Assembly: GCF_949987515.2 (NCBI RefSeq)
Contig: NC_082703.1
Location: 14,284,680-14,348,679 of the forward strand
DNA length: 64,000 bases
Origin: Delphinus delphis
Taxonomy: Eukaryota > Chordata > Mammalia > Artiodactyla > Delphinidae
Reading direction: 5' to 3'
Shown: in pieces, positions 48,101-60,606 of the stretch
Position numbering within the stretch: the stretch's first letter is position 1
How the letters are laid out: every line of letters begins with the position of its first letter
Position numbers and translations under genes: made by a program
Notes under the pieces: model-generated
Databases searched by the model: none
What the model was told of the DNA's origin: nothing
The model's input: only the letters and a program-made list of their open reading frames with translations

Positions 48101-48639
48101 CCTGCTTTGATTGCTTTTGATGAGACTGTTTACCATAGCATCTGGCCTCTCACCAGATTCCTTGTTCTATTCAGTAAGGCCAAGGTAAGCTCGGCTTGGT
48201 GTCCAGGAGTAATGAAAAAATAGTCCTTCCTTTAAGGTCCTTTGACCTGATACAAGATCACACATAGTACAGCATATACATAACCATTTATTAAAAAAAA
48301 AAAAAAAATCCAGATGCTCCTTGAAGGTGAAAAGCAGGCTTAACCATCTGTCATCCCAAAATATCCTGTTTGATGCCGGGCACGTGTAGATGCTCAAGAA
48401 ATTTTTATCCAATAGACAGTAGTAGGCAGAGGCCATACCCTGTTTATTTCATTATGGCCCAAAGCACCTAACTTTATGTTTTGCGCATGAAGAAATATTG
48501 GAAAAGGAACAAGTAGCATCATTAAATACTTGTATCAAAGTATCTTTCTGACACCCAGGTTTCGGGTGGCCCCAGTGCTCTTTTCTTGCCTCTGTTTTGG
48601 CAGCTAATGCAGTGTCTTGAACTAAACTGGATTCATATT

Positions 48640-48772
48640 CATATCTCTCTGAAAGCTTGTAAACTCTTGGGAGTACAGGAACCACGTTTTATACATTTTC
48701 CTTTGACTTTCCCATAGGATACCTTGGGACATAGTAGGTATTCAATAAAAGATTATTGAATTGGGGGAAGAA
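48640..48772 (+). repeat. L2-like 3' end
   Basis: The phrase gtaaactcttgggagtacagg is followed by catagtaggtattcaataaaag and ttattgaattg, as in L2 3' ends. Confidence 0.5.
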
Positions 48773-50940
48773 AGGCCAGAGGGAACTACAGATCTTGGCC
48801 TTATTTTTTACTGGACACCCCATTATAATTCCGTGGCCAGCCTTGCTCAATAGAACATTGTCGCCTTGAGTTAAAGAAACTGAAGTTAATAATTATTAAT
48901 GCTTCAAGGTGGGCAAACACCATGAGGGCACAATGCATCCTTTCATGGATTAATTACTCTCCAACGATTGTACATTTGCTCTTTTTTTTAAAGCTGAGCA
49001 GGTGTGTGGAGCCCAGCCCTCTCTTGCCACAAGAATGTTCCTTTCAGGCAGTAATCACCTAAGGACATTTTTTCCCCACCCATGAATTGCAAGGAATTCT
49101 AGGGTGTGGTTTAATTTCTCTGAGAATAGATTTTCCGTGCTTTCCGAGGTGGGTTGGGAAACACAAGCATGGGCCATATGATCAAGCCCCCTCTGCCCAT
49201 CAAGTGATCAAAGGGACTTTGTTCCTAGAATAGCCAGCCTACCTTTGAGGTGTGGAACTCACACCTCTATTCTCTATTTGTAGTGCAAGAAATTTGTTGT
49301 TTGGCGATCATGAAAAGGCTTGCGTTTCCCTCTATCAGGGTAGATAGACCAACTACAGAGACTCCTCAGCAGCCATTTCTGCAGCTAATACTTTTCAGAG
49401 TTTAAGATGAGAGTCTTCATCCTCTGTGCTAAAATCGCTCATTATTTCTTTCTATTGGCTTTTGAGCAGATCCCTAAAAATGCTGGGTATTAAGGGTGTT
49501 CGTGCAGTTCCCATACAGCTCTGTAAAATCCCCTGCTTCCACTTTTGTCTGATGCCCTGGACAGTTTATTCTCTGTACTTTTTTAACAGGCAGACTTATA
49601 TAAACAAGTGTTCTCCATTGGGGGCAAAGGGGAAGTTCCAGATTAAAGACTACTTTAAAAAAATCCTTCCCTTTTTACTCAGGTATTTTACTCTCCAGTT
49701 AATTTTAGTATCTGTCACTATCAAATGATCCCCCTGACTTCCTGTCGGTTTGGTTTTTAGCCGTTTCGTGCCCACTTATGCACGTGCTATAAAAATTTTC
49801 CCTAGAGTTTAAAACTTGTGTTTTAGGCCCATAATTGGCGGTGTGTGCACCATATGTCCCTGAGTTGTAGAAACCCTCCAGAATGGCTCCTGACTTCAGG
49901 AGCTCTGTAGACAGTCAAAATGAATGAAAATGCAGCCACCTTGGATAAAACCATGAATGGTTGAGATAAATAGACACATTAATTAGTAATAAGACCTTGA
50001 AGATCAGGAAGAAAGGGAAGAAGAGTCCTTGGAATGTTAAAATCAGTCATAGTGAGGAGGTCACTTAAAATAATCCTTACGAATGTGTGCAGATCAAAAG
50101 GAGGGTTTTGTGACTGCATATTCTCGCACCACAAGTTAGGTTGCATCCTCCACACCAGCTGCAATCAGTTGGAGTACCAGTCTGCAGCTCTTCATGGAAA
50201 ACAGTGAGGCCACGTGCCCACCCTGCAGGAGAGCTTGCCATCATCCATCAGTACTGTCTGCACGTTATACGAGGGGGGAGTGCAGACATGTGTGCCAGCT
50301 GCTTGCCAATCCAGCTTCAGAATCTAAAGTTTACCATCGGTGATGCAAAATCATTGGTGGTCAATAACTGTTTCGTATACTAATTTAAAAGTTCATACCT
50401 GGGAGGGGTGTGTGGTCTGTCCAGCCCACATGGCCCAAAGCAAAGAGTTTGCAGAAGATGGTCTTCCTTTCTGATTACAGCCTCAATTTCAGACTATTGT
50501 GCCAAAATGTTTGGTTTTCTCTTAATGAGTGACTGAATATTCTGTGAAGTTTAATGAGTGATTATGAATATTCCATGCATTTTGGGAACTCTATTTTAGT
50601 AAAAAACAGTTACCGTTAAGTCTAGTATCCAATATTTAAAGTATTATTTCTCCTTATAGACCTTAAATTTACATTTTCGGTCCTTAAATCTCATTAAACA
50701 ATGAATTTTCACTTAGCCTCACCCTCTTTGACTTATAGCACTGACTTTCTGTGTCCCAGATTGAGGGGTAAGGGTTAGGAGGTATGTCAGAATCTTTTGG
50801 AGGAATAGTTTTTGTAATTGGAAATTAAATATTATAATATAAATTTAAATTTTGGAAATTGAAGACAAATTATTGTTTTCATAATTAATATTACATATAA
50901 TTTTTCCAAGTCTTTTTGACTGGTGGCAAGTTAGGCCATC

Positions 50941-51283
50941 TTTTTTTTTTTTAATAAATTTATTTCTTTTATTTATTTCTTTTTGGCTGCGTCGGTCTTC
51001 GTTGCTGTGCATGGGCTTCTCCCTAGTTGCAGCGAGCGGGGGCTACTCTTCATTGCGGTGGCTTCTTTTCTTGCGGAGCACGGGCTCTAGGTGCGTGGGC
51101 TTCAGTAGTTGTGGCATGCGGGCTCAGTAGCTGTGGCTCACGGGCTCTAGAGCACAGGCTCAGTAGTTGTGGTGCACGGGCTTAGTTGCTCCGTGGCATG
51201 TGGGGTCTTCCCAGACCAGGGCTTGAACCCGTGTCCCTGCGTTAGCAGGCGGATTCTTAACCACTACGCCACCAAGGAAGCCC
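50941..51283 (-). mobile_element. CHR-1-type SINE in PRAG1 intron 3
   Basis: A T-rich tail is followed by ggctgcgtcggtcttcgttg and the long CHR-1 body, ending gccaccaaggaagccc. A (g/a)gccatcttttt duplication flanks it near 50934 and 51286. Confidence 0.88.
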
Positions 51284-51774
51284 AAAGCCATCTTTTTAAT
51301 AAAAATGTTCAACGTGAGGACAAAACGCATCTTCCTGGGTAAGAAAGTAGAAGAAAACCAGGACAGGAATATTCACTGATCTGTTATGTTTACTTGGTGA
51401 CCTGCCTTCAAATCTCTCAAAATACCTTCTCTATATTTGTGTTCTCTTGAAACAGGGAATTGTCTGTGCAGTAAATCCTAAATCCAGCCCCTTGATCCAG
51501 CTTCTTGGCCTACCTTAAATACTGGTCTGCGCTTCCTGTGAAAGCAGGGAAAGCTAATGAAAGACTCTTCCAACAGTACAGAGTCTGAGACTTTCTTGGT
51601 GTTGATAGTCATTCAATCACCCAGTATTGAGGACTTGGTGTAAGTGGAGCTAAAACGAATTACTCCGGACAATTAAGTATGAGACCACACTGTGTCCCCA
51701 TGGTCTTCATTCCTGAGCCATGCCTTAGGGTAACACACACAGACCAATTAGGGGCATATACAGTGAAGATCTTT

Positions 51775-52089
51775 TTTTTTTTAATTTTCTAATTTTTTAA
51801 AAAAATTTTGCTTATTTATTTATTTTTGGCTGTGTTGGGTCTTCGTTTCTGTGCGAGGGCTTTCTCTAGTTGCGGTGAGTGGGGGCCACTCTTCATCGCA
51901 GTGCACGGGCCTCTCACTGTCGCGGCCTCTCTTGTTGTGGAGCACAAGCTCCAGACGCGCAGGCTCAGTAGTTGTGGCTCACGGGCCTAGTTGCTCCGCG
52001 GCATGTGGGATCTTCCCAGACCAGGGCTCGAACTCGTGTCCCCTGCATTGGCAGGCAGATTCTCAGCCGCTGCGCCACCAGGGAAGCCC
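51775..52089 (-). mobile_element. CHR SINE of mixed CHR-1/CHR-2 layout
   Basis: The left part is CHR-1-like (ggctgtgttgggtcttcgtt, tctagttgcggtgagtgggg). It passes into CHR-2-like gcacgggcctctcactgtcg, and then the shared ending ccaccagggaagccc. The 14-base duplication cagtgaagatcttt at 51761-51774 and 52090-52103 is exact, so this is one insertion, not two. Confidence 0.88.
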
Positions 52090-52409
52090 CAGTGAAGATC
52101 TTTACAACATTGCTTACAGTAGCAGGGAGTTGGAGCAAACCCAGGTATTCACCTCTACGGAAACAGAAAAGTAAAATGTGTGTGCGACGAAATACTTAAC
52201 AGCAGTCTTGCTTTGGAGAATGGGAGGTCCAGTGAAAGGATGGCCAGGGAGCCGCAAGAGCTAGCTGGTCAGGAAGCATGCGTTAATTGTGGTCCCAGTC
52301 TGCACGGTTTTGTGCTTTCCTAGAGAAGCACTGCGCTGCCTAGTGAAGAGTGAGGATGTTTGGAGTTACCTAGTTTGATATTTTGATTTATAATAAGAAA
52401 TCTACATTT

Positions 52410-53100
52410 GGTCTTCCTCCCCATTGCTGGCACAGAGCTCCTAAAACCCTTGGAATTTCCTAAGTGCTGAAAGCCATAAAGGTGTCTTTTATTATGTTAA
52501 TGAGCTGACTTTTGGACCCCACCTAAGGATGAAGCCGGTTGCCAGGGGAACCAATCATGTAATTAGGGTCGGTATTTCAGTCTTACCCCCCACTACCACC
52601 TCCAGGGAGGGGAGAGGGACTGGTGGTTGAATCTGTCTGCAGTGGCCGATGATTTAAATTATTTAATCAGTCATGCATACCTAATGTAATGAAGCCTCCA
52701 TGAAAACCCAAAAGGACAGGCTTCAGAGAGCTTCCAGGTTGGTGAAGCAAGTGGCACAGGTGGCCTGTGGGGCACTGGGAGAGGGCGTGGCAGCTCCCTG
52801 CCCTTCCCCTATACCTTGCCCGAGGCATCTCTTCCATCTGGCTCTTCCTGAGTCATGTGCTTTTAATTTTAAGTAAAATGTTTCTCTGTGAGCTTCTGCA
52901 GCCAGTTTGGAACCTCCAACCTGTCTAACCCTAGCCGGTCATCTGCAACAGAGGGCGGTCTTGTGGGACTGAGCCCTTAACCTTGTGGAACCTGATGCTG
53001 TCTCTGGGTAGATAGTGTCAGAATTGAGTTGAATGGTAGAACACCCAGGTGGCGTCCGAGAATTGATGGCGTGGGGAGCACACCATCCCATGTTGGAATT
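52410..53100. mobile_element. possible old LTR-type repeat
   Basis: The phrases cacagagctcctaaaaccctt, ctaatgtaatgaagcctccat, gtcttgtgggactgagcccttaa and gtagatagtgtcagaattga recur in mammalian genomes in LTR-like elements. Ends and family could not be fixed by eye. Confidence 0.45.
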
Positions 53101-54089
53101 GGGTGACCAGAACCCTTACCTGGGGTGGGGAGGGTTCAGCTAAGTCTGTGGACAGGAGATGAAGCTGTTGGGGAGCAGGTAAGAGGGTGCTGACAAACTG
53201 ACCCAGGAGTAGGAGGGGAACCTTATCCTTATTAGGCAACAGGCTGGACCAAAGTGGAGAGTAGAGAAGTAGATCATCCTAGGAGCTTAGTTACAAATAG
53301 CCTGAATCTCCCGAGTCAGGAGGGTAGGAATGAAATCTAACATAAGTACGTACAGATTTCTTAAGCCCAATAGCTGGGCTCAGAAGCTGGGCCAACAAAG
53401 TGGACTTGAAGCATTTGCTGAGTCAAGAGAAGGAGGGAAAGATCATTCTGAAAGCAGGGTTGCCAAAATCAGTAGTCTAGAAACAAAAAGATTCTGGCCG
53501 GGCAGAGATCATTGTGGTGGATTGATTCCAACAGGAATAGGTCAGGACTAGAACAGCGGCGATTCCCAGGTTGGTGAGCAACAACCCAGTACAGTTTTAG
53601 TTCAGTCCCTCACTGGAAGTCTTCTGTGTGCTAGAGGGTGGGGAGGTGGTGTGAAGGGGGAAGGAATCATGGGAGGTTCTTTTTTTACAGCGGGGAGGCA
53701 GGCTAATATAATAAAAGAGGTTCTTCTGTTTTTAAATTTTTGTGTAATGGAGCTAAGCTACCTGGTCATCTGAAGACTACGTCAGCCCCTGAACCTGGAG
53801 CTACACTACCGTTTATCAAGCTCTTGAATGTGTAGATTCAAACTGAGGTCTGGATGACAGACAAGTCAACTCTTCCTAGTTATTTTAGAATAATGCATGT
53901 CCTCAAAGAATCACCCTGATGAACTTTCTTTTTTGGGTCTCTTCAAAGTACCAAGAGAGTGAAATCTCTAGCCCATCCATTTTCTGCTTCTATCCAGGTA
54001 GCAGAAAGAATTGCTGGGTTTGCTGGAGGCTGCTGAAGTCTCTCTGTCTCTCTCCCCATCTATCCATCCATCCACCCATCTTTCTGTAT

Positions 54090-54325
54090 AACCAGTACCT
54101 TCTATGTACCTGGTGCTGCTTTTAGCGCTTTTTAAATATTAAGTCATTGAATCTTCCTAACCACTCTCCTTCCCCACAATGAGGTAAGTAGTATTGTTAC
54201 CTCCATTTTATGGATGGGAAGCTATAACACAGAGAGATTAAGCGTCTTTTCCAAGACACCCAGCCAGTAAGCAGTGGAGCAAGGACCCCAAACCCAGGCA
54301 GCGGAGCCCCAGTGTTCATGCTCTT
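54090..54325 (-). repeat. MIR SINE (reverse)
   Basis: The phrases ccttctatgtacctggtgct, gttacctccattttatggatg and gcagtggagcaaggacccca are a reversed MIR. A CCAT-rich tract lies just before it at 54056-54080. Confidence 0.65.
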
Positions 54326-54994
54326 AACTACATCAGTGGCCTTCCTGGGTGACTCTGAAATCTGTCTGGGAAGCTATTCCAATGCTTACATTGCTGTTGT
54401 TCCCAAAGGCTCCAGAGGGTCCTTCCACGCTATGCTGGCCTGTGGGCAGGGCAGCTGGTGGGAGGGGCCCCTCTGTGGATTGCAGTTGTTCAGTCTTTAC
54501 TTCCGGTGGTTATTCATCGTCTTCTTTCCCATCTGCCCCTGTGTGAACAGATGTAAGAGCTTCCACCTTGGCTTAACAGGCCAGGAGTTGAAGACTTATT
54601 GTTCTCAGGTGATGGGATTGGAGGTGTAAGCGTAGTGGACCAGGTGATGGCGTCCAGCCGCTGTGTTCTTCCGTACTCTGTTACTTGCTATCAACAGCTG
54701 GTCTCCCCATCCTCAGCCTTAGCTGAAACCTCCCCACGCTTGGTAGTTGCAAACATCTGCGCTTCTCACTCCTGCACCAGAACCTCCTTGGGGAAGGACA
54801 CAGCCACGCAGACTTGCGGCCACAAATGAGACTGGTTTTCCAAGACAGGAAAGGTCATCTTTTAAAACCATTTGTGTCTCTCAACGCCAAAGTATATCTG
54901 TGTATAGTCAGGGCAAATGGCTCCAAATTTCCATTTGACCAATTTAAGCATTTTTATCCATTTTTATACTAGCTAACTAGTAACCTAGAGATGT

Positions 54995-55037
54995 GTGTGT
55001 AGGTGCAGGCGTGCGTGCGTGCGTGCACAGGCGCGCT
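54995..55037. repeat. GTGC-rich alternating purine-pyrimidine tract
   Basis: The tract contains gcgtgcgtgcgtgcgtgcac and flanking TG/GC steps. Such tracts can adopt Z-DNA. Confidence 0.7.
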
Positions 55038-55067
55038 TACCACTATCTTTAAAAATAAGCGTGGCTT

Positions 55068-55271
55068 GGGCTTCCCTGGTGGCGCAGTGGTTGAGAGTCC
55101 GCCTGCCGATGCAGGGGACACGGGTTCGTGCCCCGGTCTGGGAAGATCCCACATGCCGCGGAGCGGCTGGGCCCGTGAGCCATGGCCGCTGAGCCTGCGC
55201 GTCCGGAGCCTGTGCTCTGCAACGGGAGAGGCCACAACAGTGAGAGGCCCGCATACCGCAAGAAAAAAAAA
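55068..55271 (+). mobile_element. CHR-2-type SINE in PRAG1 intron 3
   Basis: It starts gggcttccctggtggcgcag, ends gaggcccgcataccgc and has an A tail. It is one of the least diverged copies in the window, judged by intact CpGs. Confidence 0.88.
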
Positions 55272-56664
55272 GGCTTTATTTCTGTTTTTAAATGGTTTCC
55301 ACTGAATGCAAAGCACATTCATTTTTGGGTTGAACCAAAGGCTTTTTCAGCTTGAAGAGCCCCAGCAGTCACCAGTGCATTAACTGCAAATGCAAATTAA
55401 CAAGTCTGCACCGTGGGGACCGTAAAGGTCATCTGACCCAAAATGAAACTGATTTCCTATCTTTATACATGCTAATAAATCAGCGGGGAAACCTGCCCCA
55501 GAGCAGACTGCATCCTTTAGTTCCTTCATTTGGCACTTAGACACTTGCAAAATAACTCCCATAGCATCGTCATCAAAGAGCACTAAAGATAAAAACAATA
55601 AGAACCTTTCTGGTGTAGCTATCTGCCTTTCTCATCCCATCTCTTGAAAAAACAATTTTTTAACTGCAAGATTGTGTAAATTCAGGATATTTTGGGACTG
55701 TTATATTTTGTAGATATGAGAAAGGTCCAGCTTTGCTGAGGGCTGTTGTTTACTCAGTGTCCCTGCCTCTTGCAAGTTTTGCCCCTTTTGCAAGTTTTGC
55801 TGGGCAAGTGTAGCTGGGCAAGTGTAATTCTTTTCTTAAAGGAAACATTTATCCTCCTAGATGCCTCCCAGTTATTGAAACAGAGGCAGATAAACTTAAT
55901 CAAGAAGTATTTAATAATTACTCTGTGTTCCAGCATGTCCTGACTATGACACAGCTCCTCAAACAGTCTATAATTGTGGTGGCAACAAGCCTATTTCACA
56001 TGAAACAGAGTAATCTAACCAGGATTATAACCAAATGCTTAGTGATGTGAATCAGACTGTTTGGTGTGAGTTCCAGAGGGGAGAGACCAGTCAGAGAAGA
56101 TTGAGATGGTTTAGGAAGGGTTTTTAGGTGAGTGATCCTGCTGCTAGGTCTTGGGGATGGAAAAGGTTTGAAGGGGAGAGAGAATGTTTTCCTCTGTGCC
56201 AAGGTGGGGAAAGGACAGGAATGCAGGGTGCTTTGCGGACAGTGGGAGACTAGCCCCATTAGAGCAAAGTATATATGAGCATAAGTAATAGGTATTGATT
56301 AACCAAAATGGTGCTAATTTTTTTCCAAACTAAAAACTAGGCATATGTTCTAATGTACAGACCGTGTGGGGAAATATTTGAAATAGGGAGTGTCAAAGAA
56401 AATCCAGGGTGTGTGTTTCTGTCACCATAGAGGACCAGAGCTGATCTAGTATGGCTGCCAAGGTCAAGAATACTTACAAGAGCTCCGTGTAGGGCTCTTC
56501 AGGGTTGGTCATCATTATGAGAGTAGAATTTTGGAAAGATTTTGAGTCAGGATGATCTGCCCCAAGGCTGCAGATCTTTTTGGAAGATGTGGCTTGAACC
56601 CTGTATATACTTTTTGAAAGGAGATTGATCAATATTTATCTACCAGGTTGTAGATAAATGTGCT

Positions 56665-56952
56665 TTTTAATTAATTAATTTATTTATTTTGGGCCGCATT
56701 GGGTGTTCGTTGCTGCGCGCGGGCTTTTCTCTGGTTGTAGCGAGCAGGGGCTACTCTTTGTTGTGGTACGTGGGCTTCTCGTTGTGGTAGCTTCTCTTGT
56801 TGCGGAGCACGGTCTCTAGGCGTGCGGGCTCAGTAGTTGTGGCGCACGGACTTAGTTGCTCCGTGGCATGTGGGATCTTCCCGGACCAGGGCTCGAACCC
56901 GTGTCCCCTGCATTGGCAGGCGGATTCTTAACCACTGTGCCACCAGGGAAGG
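56665..56952 (-). mobile_element. CHR-1-type SINE, internally shortened
   Basis: A TTAA/TTTA tail is followed by gggccgcattgggtgttcgt and a CHR-1 body that lacks part of the repeated gtagttgtgg units, ending ccaccagggaag. Confidence 0.87.
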
Positions 56953-56999
56953 GTTGTTGAAGCAGGGACGGTGTCACCTCTACTCACTATTGTATGCAC

Positions 57000-57062
57000 A
57001 AGACCTGACACAGTGCCCGGCACGCAGCAGGCAGTCAATATTTATTCGTTGGAAAATCTGAG
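57000..57062 (+). repeat. MIR/L2-type 3' end
   Basis: The sequence ctgacacagtgcccggcacg is followed by gcagtcaatatttattcgtt. Confidence 0.45.
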
Positions 57063-57472
57063 AGTCAGAAGAGACAGGATGGGGGATGCACTGCAGGTCC
57101 TACAGGCATAAGATAAATAAAAACGAGGTGCTCTTATTCACCAAGCAAACCCCGTGTTTTAGCTCAAATCATTGAAGGATTTTGACTTTAGGATGTGGCC
57201 AAATAGTAGAGAATGAATGGGGTGAAACCGAGTGTATTTGAGAGGGTATTTGAATTGCTTCTAATGATGCAGCCCAACAGGACAATTGGAGATTGAAAGC
57301 TGCAGGTCACAGAGGCAAAGCCGTCCCTATTTTCCTGTGCTTTTGCAGGAAGTGCATTTTATAGAAAAGTCAGAGAGGAACTGAGGGGAAACGGAGAGCT
57401 CTGAGCTGGTGAATTCACAGCGGTCTGACAGGGCACTCTCAGCCACCTCTGAAGCTGACCCTTTATCCTCAG

Positions 57473-57571
57473 GGCTGCTCCACGGGACCCCACGGTCACT
57501 GGCACGGCCCATCCCCAGGCTCTGGGGGGCCATGCGGATGATCACAGCACCGCAGGCTGGAGTCTGGGATG
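57473..57571 (+). other. PRAG1: candidate in-frame cassette exon in PRAG1 intron 3
   Basis: A strong acceptor (gctgac branch-like site, then ctttatcctcag) and a strong donor (atg|gtaaga) enclose 99 bases. Joined after the exon ending at 43528, the stretch has no stop in the used frame and restores the phase for the exon at 62596. It would add 33 residues, starting after the split Arg with AAPRDPTVTGT. No known PRAG1 exon is recalled here, so it may be a chance pseudo-exon. Confidence 0.25.
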
Positions 57572-59104
57572 GTAAGAGGCTCTCGTTCTTTGATTTAGGC
57601 ATGACTTGATTTATTCGCATCTAAACCAGTCTGTTTTCACTTCTTGGTAATGTAAACAAGGTATATAGAGTTTTCTAACGTGTTTGTGCTTTCAGAGCTA
57701 CCCGCAAGGGCTTCTCCAAAAGGCTAAACTTAGCAGTGAACTTGCCCAATCCAAAGACTGGGTGGTGTGATTGTGTACCAGGGTCTGGAGAGCTAGTCTA
57801 AAACTGCATGCTGGCATTATGTGACTTTTCATATCTCCTGCTCCAGAAGCAAAAAGTTTTCAACCAAATGGATGTGAACTAAACCAAAGTTGGCCATGAG
57901 AATGAAAATGTGCCTCTGTCACACTTTAAGTTGTGCTGCCGTATGAGGATTCTAGCAGCCATGTGAAGTTCGAGATACAATCTCTGACCCACACTGGGGT
58001 CCAGTATCCGTTAAAAATTTTGGACATTCTGAAAACTCAGGGGGTATTTTTAGACTCGGCTTTTTTCCTACAGATGAGGAAGTCTGGCAGATGGCTCTTC
58101 CGGCTGGATTATTATTATTTTTTGCAGCTTTCTACTAATACAGTATGGAGAAAACTCTGGCAAGGCTTCTTTCTCCAAGGACAATGGGGGGAAAAGCCAT
58201 TCTGCAAACACCGGGCAGCAGCTGCAGGGCTCAGGTCTCTAAGGACGCTGTGCCACTGGCTGTGTATTTCACGCTGCTCTCCTGTGACTGTGTCTAATCA
58301 ACGTGGGGAGGCAGGGAAGGAAGTCTGAGCAAGAGCAAGTCATTTATCACAGCGCGGAGCAAAGACATCTGTGCGGGCCGGGCTCTCTCGCTGCAGCTGA
58401 TAAGAGTTATTTGCCACCCAGAGAGGAAAGACTAGATGTGGTTTTGGGCCCATGAAGCCACTTCCTTAAATCACATGACATCAGTTCATCTTATAGATGG
58501 TTTGCACTGGTTTTATGAAAGGCAAATCAAACTATCATTAATGAGGGAAAAGTGCCTGTAAAAAAGAATAAGTATAGTCTTGTTATGCGTTGCTGAGTAC
58601 ATTCGGATTGACCTTGGCCTTGCATCTGACAGAACAATCCATTAGGGCTCAGAAAAGTCACCTTCGGAATGTTAAGCCTTTTGCAGGGATTCTTAAGAAA
58701 TCTACTGCACACACAGACTGGAGATACAAAAACAATGTGATTGTCAGTCTGCTTTGATGGCCAGCTTCCCCTTTCGTTTTCAAATCTGGTGTGTTTTTGT
58801 TCATTCAATAATTAAAGTGGCAGTTCTCTAAGACAGCAGATCATACAGGTTTCCAAGGTGGAAGATATTTGATGCAGTTCATATGACAGATTTAAGAGAA
58901 GGGGTCACCCCTTTCCTCCTTATTTACATCTAAGCATCCCAACTGCCTATTGGGTTTTTGTTACTGGGCGGGAACCTGGGCTTCCTGAGCTTTTTTGGTA
59001 GAGAAACAGTAGTAATATCCCCAGAAGCCGTGGAAACGTGAAAATTCCACTTGTGGCTTGTACTAAGATTGACCAAAGTCTGCATTTGGAGGCTTCCCAC
59101 TTCC

Positions 59105-59106
<2 letters not shown>

Positions 59107-59184
<78 letters not shown>
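59107..59184. repeat. long (AC)n microsatellite in PRAG1 intron 3
   Basis: An uninterrupted AC run of about 78 bases. Confidence 0.95.
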
Positions 59185-59187
<3 letters not shown>

Positions 59188-59529
59188 GAATTTATCCTGC
59201 AACCACAGGAATAATCTGGTTTTGTCTGCATTCACTTGGTGGGCTTCACAGCTATGACTTCTCATAGTGACTAGATGCAGAAAAATTAACACCCACAGTC
59301 TCAGGCGAGTTGTTAGGACTGAGAAATAACTTTTTCCATCCATGAGGCTATTCTGTGGCGGAACCAATCCTCATAGAGCCTGTCTGTCCCATGGGGACTG
59401 ATGGAAATCTCACTGGGTCATCTCTGTGTTCCTTGCCTTTCAGAGGCTCAGCAACAGGTCAACAGGAATGGCCATCCTGGACTCATTCAGGCCCTAGTGA
59501 TTTTCTTTCCTTCTTTCTAGAAATGAACA

Positions 59530-60080
59530 TTTCTGTGTTCATTTTCAACTTATCAAGTATTTCAAGCGTACGATGAAGTTCAAAGAATAATTTAACTCAC
59601 TTTCATGTGTCCCCCTAAGATTTTTCAAATATTAACATTTTGTTACCTGTTTTGGATTTTTTAAAATAAAATATTGCAGGTACAGTGGAAGATCCCTGTC
59701 CATCCAATTTCCATTTCAATTTCCCCTTGCTACCCAGAGTCATCACTGTCTTGAAGTTGATGAAGTTATTTCCATTTTACCACATATATGTAATATATAA
59801 AGAATACATAGCATCATTATGTGTTTTTAAATTGTATATAAATGGTATCACACTTTACATGAGCCTTTTGCAATCTACTTTTAATATTCAACATTTTAAG
59901 AATAATTTTCATACTGGTACCTTAAAATCAAGTTTATTTATTTTTGAATGCTATGTGGTATTCCATTACAAGACTCTACCACAGTGTATCCACTCCTTTA
60001 TTGATGGACATTGGACTGTTTATGATTTTGTTTTTGCTGTTAGTAACACTGTGAACAGTCTTGTCCATGCATGAGTTTCT
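59530..60080 (-). mobile_element. old L1-type fragment
   Basis: The phrases atttcaagcgtacgatgaag and atattaacattttgttacct, then gtggtattccattacaaga and ttattgatggacattggac are reversed L1 phrases. The 129-codon open frame across it is chance. Confidence 0.5.
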
Positions 60081-60403
60081 CTAGATCTGCACTGTACAGT
60101 GTAATAGCCACTAGTTAAAATGTGGTGAGCCTAAATTGCAATGTGCTGTAAATATAAAATACATACCAGAGTTTGAAGACTTAGAATGAAAAAAATATAT
60201 AAAATATCTCATTAATAATGTTATATTCATTGCATGTTGAAATGAGAATATTTTTATGCATTTTGTGAAATAAAATACATTATTAAAATTAATTTCATCT
60301 ATAATTTGGCTACTAAAATTTTTTAAATTTTATATATATATATACATCTATAGATATATGACTTGCATTATACTTCTGTTGAATAAGGCTGTTCTATCAA
60401 TAG

Positions 60404-60606
60404 ATCAGGAGTCAGTAATCCACCACCCACAGGCCAGCCATCTATGTCTGTGAATAAAGTATTACTGGAAAGCGTACCCATTTGTTTACATATAATGGCT
60501 GCTTTCCTGCTACAACAGCGGAGTTGATACTTGCAACAGAGACTATATGATCTGTGAGCCTAAAATATTTACCATCTGGCCTTTAAGGAAAAGTTTGTCT
60601 ATCCCT
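60404..60606. mobile_element. hAT-like DNA transposon fragment
   Basis: The phrases caggagtcagtaatccacca, ggccagccatctatgtctgt and catttgtttacatataatggc, then tttaccatctggcctttaagg resemble the same family as at 15212, here with more of the body. Confidence 0.45.

Noticed and set aside
58930..59367. 145-codon frame with a Cys-Val repeat
   Set aside because: The repeat is the (AC)n microsatellite read on the minus strand.
59685..60074. 129-codon plus-strand frame
   Set aside because: It lies wholly in a reversed old L1 fragment; chance frame.
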